From Nitrospirota bacterium (lineage in GTDB: Bacteria > Nitrospirota > Nitrospiria > Nitrospirales > Nitrospiraceae), in contig JACRLS010000141.1 of the NCBI GenBank assembly GCA_016235225.1, forward strand, positions 1 to 11,318: a DNA stretch of 11,318 nt. Reading direction: 5' to 3'. Under the pieces are notes generated by a model. That model had not been told where the DNA came from. It saw nothing but the letters and a program-made list of their open reading frames with translations, and made no database searches. The position numbers and the translations under genes were made by a program. This document shows, in pieces, positions 1 through 5,300 of the stretch (its first letter is position 1; each line of letters begins with the position of its first letter).

Positions 1-242
1 CTCGCTTCACCCATTCCCCCGCGGGAGTCCGTCACCGATTGACACGCCGCGGCCACGCTCAGCTGTCACACGGTATGTGGATCGGTAGGCTTCTGTCCCT
101 TTCCGCTGCGGGCGGCTGAGGCCCCCGGTCATCGCCACCCGGTGTTTTCAGTGGGCAGCGAGCAGTTAGGGTGGGTGCCTTCTTCCCCATCCCTTGTCCC
201 AGCAATCCCGCTAACAGCACGTTAGTTGCCAGCCACGCACAT
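1..242. other. Leading non-coding stretch, no gene recognised
   Basis: I see no supported gene here. The + strand frame starting at base 1 stays open for 13 codons and ends in TGA at 40-42, so the tail of a gene from outside the window is possible but cannot be shown. I recognised no tRNA, rRNA or other structured RNA, and the small GC-rich self-complementary patches are too short to call a terminator. The stretch leads directly into the methyltransferase promoter. Confidence 0.4.
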
Positions 243-269
243 TTGACAAAGACGTCTAGACGTCATAAT
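243..269 (+). promoter_or_regulatory. Sigma70-type promoter of the methyltransferase gene
   Basis: A perfect -35 hexamer TTGACA (243-248) is followed after 15 nt by CATAAT (264-269), which matches the -10 consensus at five of six bases. The spacer is two bases shorter than ideal, so the promoter may be weak or need DNA distortion. Transcription would start at about 275-277, directly before the GTG at 278. The message would then have almost no leader, and there is no purine-rich ribosome binding site ahead of the start. Confidence 0.6.
251..264. promoter_or_regulatory. Perfect 14-bp palindrome in the promoter spacer, probable operator
   Basis: GACGTCTAGACGTC equals its own reverse complement over all 14 bases. 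It consists of two GACGTC hexamers separated by TA, and it fills the spacer and touches the first base of the -10 box. A protein bound here would block RNA polymerase. The nearest candidate is the product of the gene itself, which carries an N-terminal winged helix, since no separate controller gene is visible. Methylation of the site by the enzyme would be another way to set expression, but the recognition sequence is unknown. Confidence 0.6.
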
Positions 270-277
270 CTCCGTCC

Positions 278-1450
278 GTGTACAAGAGGCTCACATCTAG
301 GAATACCAAGCGCCGCCCGGGACAAGTTAGAGATGCGATTCTTTCGGTTCTTTCTGCTAGGCCGGACGGGGCTCCAATTCGTGCCATCGAGCAACGTGTA
401 GCCGACCTCATTGGAGGCGCGGCACCATCCAGTGTCAGATCCTACCTTCGGCTGAATACGCCGTCGACATTTGTACGAACAGCCCGTGGTCACTATGGAT
501 TGAAGGTGAGTAGTAATCTGCGCCGCACAAAGGTAGCGGAAGCTTCCTCAGAATACCCGCGCAGTTTCTCCTATGGCCGAGCCGTAGTTCTCAAGGCAGA
601 CTGTTTAGACTGGCTCCGTAAGCAAGCGCACAACAGCATTCACGCAGTAGTGACGGACCCTCCTTATGGACTGTTTGAATATACTCCCGAGCAACAGGAG
701 AAACTGAGGAGCGGAAAAGGCGGAGTCTGGCGAATTCCTCCGTCTTTCGACGGTGCGCAACGCTCCCCTCTTCCCCGCTTCACCGTGCTCTCGACGCAGG
801 ATATTCGGGCCCTTGAATCATTTTTCTTTGAGTGGGCGCGCGTCCTAATTCCTGTTCTTGTGCCTGGGGCGAATGTTGTTGTTGCAACAAACCCTCTGCT
901 CTCCTACGTAGTCTCCGGCTCCTTAGCAAGGGCGGGCCTTGAGAGACGAGGAGAACTTGTTCGTCTGGTAATGACCATGCGAGGGGGTGATAGGCCGAAG
1001 GCCGCGCACGAGGAATTCCCGGAGATCAGCGTCATGCCTCGGTCAATGTGGGAACCGTGGTTGGTGTTTCGAAAGCCCCTTGAAGGGAGGGTGCAGGATA
1101 ACCTGCGAAAGTGGGGCACGGGTGGATTTCGGAGGCCCTCTCTCGAAAAGCCGTTTGGGGATGTAATTGCGTCAGCCCCCACCCATAAGTCTGAACGAGA
1201 GCTGGCCCCTCATCCAAGCTTGAAGCCTCAGCAGTTCCTTCGAATTCTGGTCAGAGGTGTTCTCCCGCTTGGTGAGGGAGTAGTTCTGGACCCTTTCTGT
1301 GGAGCAGGATCAACTCTTGCCGCAGCGGAGGCGGTCGGCTATCAAAGCATTGGTATTGAGAAAGACCCCCGGTACTTTGAGATAGCGGGAAAGGCCTTGC
1401 CTAAGCTGTCTCTCTTCAAGAACGGCACCAGTCATGTCCTGAGCATGTAG
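278..1450 (+). CDS. Type II DNA amino-methyltransferase, beta class, with N-terminal winged helix
   Basis: This 390-residue protein should transfer a methyl group from S-adenosylmethionine to an exocyclic amino group (N6-adenine or N4-cytosine) in a DNA target. The catalytic motif DPPY lies at 127-130. The SAM-binding motif DPFCGAG lies near the C-terminus (338-344), preceded by HPSLKP (312-317) and followed by GIEKDPRYFEIA (359-370). Catalytic motif before SAM motif is the beta arrangement, with the variable target-recognition region between about 150 and 300. Residues about 15-75 resemble the HARE-type winged helix found in some restriction enzymes and methyltransferases (SSVRSYL, RGHYGL). 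An in-frame TAA at 266-268 leaves GTG at 278 as the only upstream start. The gene converges on a nuclease gene and overlaps its end by 19 bp. Base composition looks more A+T-rich than genes further right, suggesting transfer. Target sequence cannot be read from the protein. Confidence 0.9.
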   Translation: MYKRLTSRNTKRRPGQVRDAILSVLSARPDGAPIRAIEQRVADLIGGAAPSSVRSYLRLNTPSTFVRTARGHYGLKVSSNLRRTKVAEASSEYPRSFSYGRAVVLKADCLDWLRKQAHNSIHAVVTDPPYGLFEYTPEQQEKLRSGKGGVWRIPPSFDGAQRSPLPRFTVLSTQDIRALESFFFEWARVLIPVLVPGANVVVATNPLLSYVVSGSLARAGLERRGELVRLVMTMRGGDRPKAAHEEFPEISVMPRSMWEPWLVFRKPLEGRVQDNLRKWGTGGFRRPSLEKPFGDVIASAPTHKSERELAPHPSLKPQQFLRILVRGVLPLGEGVVLDPFCGAGSTLAAAEAVGYQSIGIEKDPRYFEIAGKALPKLSLFKNGTSHVLSM

Positions 1451-2040
1451 ACCCAGCTCCCTCTCAATTTCTCTATGCCCTTCTTATGAAGGGTTGCCGT
1501 CCTAGTGCCTAACTCCCCGCGCGAATTTTTCCGAAAATCACTCTTTTTGACATGTCCCAAGTAGACCTCGGTGACTGTCATAGGTGCGCGGTCTCTGGCT
1601 GGCTCGGTAGCGTTGTCAACCTCGTATACGAAAACGCACATCCATTGATCACGTGCGCCGTGGGTATCAACAGCGCCTCCGGCCTTACGCGTCGTCTTTA
1701 TCTCAACTCCCTCAGCGCCTGCCTTGATCTTGTTCCCTGGGTAAACTCCACCCACGACGAGGTCAGGGTGACCGTTGTGGTACTGATTAACAGTCAGACT
1801 GCGAGAGTGTTTCGCGAGGCTGGCCGTGAGCATATCTGACAACACTCCAGACATGATAGCTGGCCGCAGCATGTCATCGAGACGTTGAAGCCCCCGTTGG
1901 ATAAGTCCAAGATTGACCTCATAGAAAAAATCATAGACGTCCTGTATCGCCATCTCGGAGTCTTTTAAACGAAGCCCAAAAGGCAGCTGTGCATTCTTGT
2001 TGAGCTTCCTGTCGTCGACCTCATTTCGCTCGATCGGCAT
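1432..2040 (-). CDS. Probable type II restriction endonuclease, PD-(D/E)XK fold
   Basis: This 202-residue protein is probably the nuclease partner of the convergent methyltransferase. The signature is P92-D93 in HPDLVVGG, followed about 20 residues later by E113-x-K115 in GVEIKTT, the expected spacing for a Mg2+-dependent PD-(D/E)XK active site. The following stretch (DQWMCVFVYEVD, 131-142) looks like the next core beta strand. I chose the ATG at 2040-2038, preceded by a purine-rich AAAGAAG about 4 nt upstream. A longer reading starts only from a TTG at 2127 and adds 29 residues without family character. I did not recognise a named enzyme family, so the restriction role rests on the active-site motif plus the methyltransferase next door. 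A different nuclease role, such as a nicking or Vsr-like enzyme, is less likely. No toxin-like or helicase domain is seen. Confidence 0.75.
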   Translation of the reverse strand: MPIERNEVDDRKLNKNAQLPFGLRLKDSEMAIQDVYDFFYEVNLGLIQRGLQRLDDMLRPAIMSGVLSDMLTASLAKHSRSLTVNQYHNGHPDLVVGGVYPGNKIKAGAEGVEIKTTRKAGGAVDTHGARDQWMCVFVYEVDNATEPARDRAPMTVTEVYLGHVKKSDFRKNSRGELGTRTATLHKKGIEKLRGSWVYMLRT

Positions 2041-2081
2041 GATGGCTTCTTTCAGATAGTACGGCACTTTGACCCGCCGAC

Positions 2082-2110
2082 ATATTAAGTGGTGGCCTTG
2101 ATGGGAGCAA
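2082..2110 (-). promoter_or_regulatory. Candidate promoter of the endonuclease gene
   Basis: Read on the minus strand, TTGCTC (2110-2105) and TAATAT (2087-2082) are separated by 17 nt and lie about 40 nt ahead of the ATG at 2040. Each box is a poor to moderate consensus match, so this is only a candidate. The palindrome of the methyltransferase promoter is not repeated here. Confidence 0.25.
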
Positions 2111-2151
2111 TAGCTGCGGGATTGCAAGCAAGGATGGCAGTCACAAAATGG

Positions 2152-2179
2152 GTTGCAGACTGTAAGTTGCAGACTGTAA
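2152..2179. repeat. Tandem duplication of a 14-bp unit
   Basis: GTTGCAGACTGTAA occurs twice with no gap (2152-2165 and 2166-2179), and the base after the second copy again matches the first base of the unit. It lies in the 161-bp space between the start of the endonuclease gene and the end of the interrupted methyltransferase gene. It may be a slippage product or a scar at the edge of the inserted restriction-modification pair. No other gene or RNA is visible in that space. Confidence 0.85.
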
Positions 2180-2201
2180 GAGGAGCTGGATAGGGAGGAA
2201 A

Positions 2202-2969
2202 TTACGACGGAGTCTGGGAGGGTTTCACGGCCGAGAAGCGCAGGCGGACGTAGTCGGCGGTCCAGGCGCCGGCAGCGTCGCAGAGCCGGGGGCGCAGGCT
2301 CTCAGAGACCTCGGACAGAAACCCCGATCGCTCCGGCTCGGGAATGGCCGCAAGGAAGGGCTGGGAAAAGATCTCGAGCCACGCAGTCATGCCGTTCGGC
2401 AAGGGCGTTGGCCGCTCGAAAAGCGACAGCGTCCGGACCGTAAACCCCTGAGCTTCCAGAAGGCCACGGTACTCGTCGGCGCGGGGAAAATACCAGGGGT
2501 GCGGGGCGGCCAGGCCGCGCCGCACCAAGGCAGACTCCAGGGCTGCCACGATGGTCTCGATATTCCCCTGCCCGCCGAACTCCCCTACGAAACGGCCACC
2601 GGGCTTGACCGCCCGCTAGACGCACGCGGTGACCCCGACGGGATTGGTCATCCAATGTAGCGCCGCATTGGTGAAGACGGCGTCGAACTCCTGGGCAAAC
2701 AGAAGCGCCTCCCCCTCCGCCACGCGGGCGTCCACGCCGCGTGCTTGCGCGCTCCCCACCATCTCAGGGCTGGAATCGACGCCCACAACCCGACAACCGA
2801 AACCGGCGATCTTCGCGGAGAGCACGCCATCCCCGCACCCCAAGTCGAGAATCCGCTCTCCCTTCTGCGGGGCCAGCAGGTCGACCACCGGCAGGCCGAG
2901 ATCCGACACGAAGCGTACCTGCTGCGCATAGGACTCGGGGCTCCACATCTGGGAGGATCTGTCATTCAC
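2202..2969 (-). pseudogene. Class I SAM-dependent methyltransferase, interrupted by an in-frame amber codon
   Basis: The reading frame encodes 255 codon positions of a small-molecule-type methyltransferase. The SAM motif DLGCGDG is at 42-48, followed by the acidic strand end VGVDSSPEM (63-71) and TNAALHWM (100-107). A TAG at 2618-2616 falls at codon 118. The same frame continues behind it with RAVKPGGRFVGEFGG, a standard family stretch, and runs intact to the stop at 2202. The damage is therefore one base change, probably from CAG or TGG. The start is GTG at 2969, with AAGGA on the minus strand (2980-2976) 6 nt upstream. The only start-like codon after the amber is a GTG (2549) inside a conserved helix, so a separate second protein is unlikely. 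The 117-residue fragment would lack part of the fold. The substrate is unknown; the general layout resembles trans-aconitate methyltransferase-like enzymes. Read-through or a sequencing error could also explain it. Confidence 0.8.
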
Positions 2970-3077
2970 AGGCGGTCCTTGGGCTGACCAGACAGAAAGA
3001 CCCCTATCCTATCACTCTGGAAATGTTGGGAAAACAGGCTCGGCGTCCATCGGGCGTGTAACGGAATAAGTTGGGGC

Positions 3078-3108
3078 TTGACTTGGTACTAGTTAGAACT
3101 ATTATACT
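3078..3108 (+). promoter_or_regulatory. Promoter of the DoxX-pirin-VOC gene series
   Basis: TTGACT (3078-3083) matches the -35 consensus at five of six bases. Two overlapping -10 candidates follow: TATTAT at 3100-3105 (16-nt spacer) and TATACT at 3103-3108 (19-nt spacer). Transcription would begin about 75-80 nt ahead of the ATG at 3194. This is the only convincing promoter I found upstream of the closely spaced genes that follow. Confidence 0.5.
3087..3104. promoter_or_regulatory. Imperfect dyad between -35 and -10, candidate operator
   Basis: The dyad centres on AGTT-AG-AACT (3091-3100). Outward it gains pairs at 3090/3101, 3088/3103 and 3087/3104, with mismatches at 3089/3102 and in the central two bases. 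Its position inside the promoter suits a repressor. HxlR/DUF24-type quinone sensors such as YodB bind TACT...AGTA-like dyads in promoters of similar genes, but no regulator gene lies in this window, so that link is inference. Confidence 0.35.
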
Positions 3109-3119
3109 TGAGGTTCAAG
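3107..3119. repeat. Short inverted repeat just downstream of the promoter
   Basis: CTTGA-GGT-TCAAG has perfect 5-bp arms around a 3-base loop. It overlaps the end of the second -10 candidate and the predicted transcription start. It could be a second operator half or the first hairpin of the transcript. It is short enough to occur by chance. Confidence 0.3.
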
Positions 3120-3193
3120 AGAGGGATTCGGCTGACCATGATGGAGTGGGAAGATTCGACGAGCGGGATGGAGCGAGACCAGGAAGGTGTGCG

Positions 3194-3643
3194 ATGAAGG
3201 CGATGTTTCAGACGGATGACAGTTGGAGAGGGCTCATTCTGCGACTCACGCTGGGCGTCGTGATATTTCCCCATGGAGCCCAGAAACTCTTGGGCTGGTA
3301 TCACGGGTTCGGGTTCAACGGGACCATGGGATTCTTCACGGAGACCATGCATCTTCCCTGGCTGGTGGCGTTTCTGGTCATCATCGGCGAGTTCTTCGGG
3401 AGCCTGGGGCTGCTCGCGGGTTTCCTGACACGCTTCACGGCGGCGAGTTTCATCCTGATCATGGCCGGAGCGATCCTCATGGTACATACGCCGCACGGGT
3501 TTTTCATGAACTGGTTCGGCAAGCAGGCCGGTGAGGGCTATGAATATCATCTGCTCGTGATCGGTCTGAGCGCCGCCCTCCTGCTCACGGGGGCGGGGAA
3601 GTGGTCGGTGGACAAGATCGTCGCAGAGCGAGTACCAGCCTGA
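3194..3643 (+). CDS. DoxX family membrane protein
   Basis: This 149-residue integral membrane protein has four predicted helices at about 12-32, 57-77, 80-97 and 118-135. Family features include FPHGAQKLLGWYHGFG (25-40), IGEFFGSLGLLAGFLTR (64-80) and the C-terminal GAGKWSVD (133-140). The biochemical role of DoxX proteins is poorly defined. Members are induced by quinones, catechols and thiol-reactive compounds (CatD and MhqP of Bacillus subtilis) or act in redox protection at the membrane. The ATG at 3194 is chosen because AGGAAGG (3181-3187) lies 6 nt ahead and the conserved region starts soon after; the frame is open further upstream but without family character. The stop TGA (3641-3643) touches the ribosome binding site of the pirin gene, so the two are very probably co-transcribed. 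Confidence 0.9.
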   Translation: MKAMFQTDDSWRGLILRLTLGVVIFPHGAQKLLGWYHGFGFNGTMGFFTETMHLPWLVAFLVIIGEFFGSLGLLAGFLTRFTAASFILIMAGAILMVHTPHGFFMNWFGKQAGEGYEYHLLVIGLSAALLLTGAGKWSVDKIVAERVPA

Positions 3644-3655
3644 AGGAGGTGCAAG

Positions 3656-4561
3656 ATGGGCCAGACATCTTTGGGCCAATCGACCAGACCGAGGTCTGTC
3701 ACGGACGGTGTGCGTATCTACCGTCCAGGAGGAACCCATGTGGTCGGTGACGGGTTTCACGTGCGCAATCTCTTTCCCAGCAACGACCTGGATCGTGAGC
3801 TGAGCCCGTTTCTCATGCTCGACTATGCGGGCCCCACGTTCTATCCGGCGACGGATGAGCCGCGGGGGGTGGGCGAGCATCCGCACCGTGGCTTCGAGAC
3901 CGTGACGATCATCTACCAGGGGATTGTCGCCCATCGGGACTCCGCGGGGAACGCGGGGAACATTGGCCCCGGCGATGTCCAATGGATGACGGCAGCATCC
4001 GGCATCATCCATGAAGAACGGCACGAACGGGAGTGGGCAAAGCGCGGCGGAACTCTCCAGGCGATTCAGTTGTGGGTGAACCTGCCCAAGACGTCCAAGA
4101 TGTCGGCGCCGGGTTATCAGACACTTGTGAGCGATCAGATTCCGGTCGTGCAGCTGGATGGTGGAGCCGGGGCTCTTCGTGTGATTGCCGGATCGTTGCG
4201 GGGCCTCAAAGGCCCAGCCAAGACCTTCACGCCGATCGAGCTCTACGACCTGCGCGTGCGAGTAGGGCACAGGATCCCGCTGGAAGTCCCGGGCGGCTTC
4301 AACGTCGGCCTGTTCGTCCTCAGCGGCCTCGTCTCCGTCGAGGGATCTCGGCCAGTGACGGAAGCGGAGCTCGCCGTCTTCGCCTCGACAGGACAACCGG
4401 TGGGCATCACGGCAAAAGAGGACACCACAATCCTGGTCATGGCGGGCGAGCCCATCCATGAGCCTGTGGCCCGGTACGGTCCCTTTGTGATGAATACGAA
4501 AGAAGAATTGGTCCAGGCCGTGAACGATTACCAAGCCGGCAAGATGGGACATCTGCATTGA
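3656..4561 (+). CDS. Pirin family bicupin protein, possible quercetinase
   Basis: This 301-residue protein has two cupin domains, the N-terminal one at about 20-145 and the C-terminal one at about 170-290. The metal site of the first cupin is complete: H75 and H77 in HPHRGFET, and H119 and E121 in IIHEERH, matching the three His and one Glu that bind iron in human pirin. Some bacterial pirins (for example YhhW of Escherichia coli) cleave quercetin, while others modulate enzymes or regulators, so the substrate here is open. The second cupin lacks an obvious metal set, as is usual. A strong AAGGAGGT (3643-3650) stands 5 nt before the ATG. The gene follows DoxX by 12 nt, a pairing seen in other bacteria that fits a redox or aromatic-compound response. 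Confidence 0.93.
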   Translation: MGQTSLGQSTRPRSVTDGVRIYRPGGTHVVGDGFHVRNLFPSNDLDRELSPFLMLDYAGPTFYPATDEPRGVGEHPHRGFETVTIIYQGIVAHRDSAGNAGNIGPGDVQWMTAASGIIHEERHEREWAKRGGTLQAIQLWVNLPKTSKMSAPGYQTLVSDQIPVVQLDGGAGALRVIAGSLRGLKGPAKTFTPIELYDLRVRVGHRIPLEVPGGFNVGLFVLSGLVSVEGSRPVTEAELAVFASTGQPVGITAKEDTTILVMAGEPIHEPVARYGPFVMNTKEELVQAVNDYQAGKMGHLH

Positions 4562-4641
4562 GGCTGGGCGCGAGCATGGCGGCTCGCCGCGGCCATACGG
4601 CTGGCGGCGGCGGATCATGCAACGAGAAAGGCAGGGGCGTA

Positions 4642-5280
4642 ATGGCGGTCCACGTGTATGGCTGCAACCATGTCGTGATCGAAGTGACCGATGCGAAGAA
4701 GGCGGCCGCTTTCTATGCCGATGTCTTCGGCTTGACGATGCTCCGCGGTGGCGAAGGCGCCATCTGGTGTAAATTGGGCGAACATCAGTTCATGGCCATT
4801 TTCGAAGTTGAGAAGCTCCAGCCGGATCGAACCAAGCATTTCGGGTTGATGGTCCGTGACGCGCAACAAATCAGGGAGGTTCGCCGGAAGCTTATCAAGA
4901 AGTACAAGCTGAAGATGGTGCCGCACTTCCGGTGCGACTTCCGTGATCCCTGGGGCAATCGGATTCAGGTGGGGGATTTGAGCGATGAGTCGCTCGTCTG
5001 GCTGCTCCCCTATCAGGAAGTCCAGAAGGCAGGCGGGACGTTCACGAAGACGGGAGCGAACCTCGAGCGGGAGAAACAGTTCCTGAGCGGCGTCAAGGAA
5101 TGGAAGGGGTTCACGGTGACAGCGACGGGAGTCGGTGAGAACGCCACGTTCTATGAAAGCGCCATGGATTTCATCACCACGGGGGGCCAGGCCGTCCACC
5201 TGGGACAGGTGGCGGTCGCGAAGTGGAATAACGGGAAGATCGTGCATGAACGCTTCTATTATGATACGGGTAAGCAATAA
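4642..5280 (+). CDS. VOC (glyoxalase/dioxygenase fold) protein with C-terminal partial SnoaL-like domain
   Basis: This 212-residue protein has a VOC module at about 4-130, with repeats around HVVIEV (10-15) and KHFGLMV (65-71). A tail at about 141-212 matches the second half of a SnoaL/NTF2-like domain: EWKGFTVTATGVGENATF, then HLGQVAVAKWNNGKIVHERFYYD. The opening helices of SnoaL (roughly 45 residues) are missing. In the VOC part H10, E55 and H66 sit where metal ligands usually lie, but the final ligand, normally Glu in a GNxxE motif, is Q109 in DPWGNRIQV. Metal-dependent catalysis may therefore be altered or lost. The start is ATG 4642 with AGGGG (4633-4637) 4 nt upstream; the frame is open back to 4558, but that part is low-complexity Gly/Arg without family features. 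The gene lies 80 nt after pirin and 20 nt before the flavin reductase. The substrate is unknown. Confidence 0.82.
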   Translation: MAVHVYGCNHVVIEVTDAKKAAAFYADVFGLTMLRGGEGAIWCKLGEHQFMAIFEVEKLQPDRTKHFGLMVRDAQQIREVRRKLIKKYKLKMVPHFRCDFRDPWGNRIQVGDLSDESLVWLLPYQEVQKAGGTFTKTGANLEREKQFLSGVKEWKGFTVTATGVGENATFYESAMDFITTGGQAVHLGQVAVAKWNNGKIVHERFYYDTGKQ

Positions 5281-5300
5281 CCCTTTATCCGAGGAGCGAC

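Noticed and set aside
251..264. GACGTC as the recognition sequence of the restriction-modification system
   Set aside because: The double hexamer in the promoter is tempting, but the hexamer also occurs elsewhere (for example 1936, 4090 and 5942), and neither protein sequence lets me read specificity, so it stays a hypothesis for testing only.
171..401. Small + strand open frame overlapping the methyltransferase start
   Set aside because: It overlaps the well-supported methyltransferase in another frame and spans its promoter; it shows no protein features.
2041..2127. Longer endonuclease beginning at a TTG (2127)
   Set aside because: The extra 29 residues are rich in Cys, His and Arg without family features, and the ATG at 2040 has a better ribosome binding context.
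2202..2549. Separate downstream gene made from the second half of the interrupted methyltransferase
   Set aside because: Its only start is a GTG inside a conserved helix, it has no ribosome binding site, and the frame is continuous with the first half apart from the amber codon.
3106..3115. SoxR-box-like half site ACTTGAGGTT downstream of the DoxX promoter
   Set aside because: Only one half resembles the SoxR site; the partner half is missing and the position downstream of the -10 box is wrong for a MerR-type activator.
3089..4618. Long minus-strand open frame (509 codons) opposite DoxX and pirin
   Set aside because: It lies antisense to two clearly conserved genes, is rich in His, Arg and Asp without domain character, and is explained by GC-rich codon bias leaving the complementary frame open.
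4562..4641. GC-rich partly self-complementary gap between pirin and the VOC-SnoaL gene as a terminator
   Set aside because: The pairing is broken by a bulge and there is no T-run after it, so I see no intrinsic terminator; the genes may still be co-transcribed.
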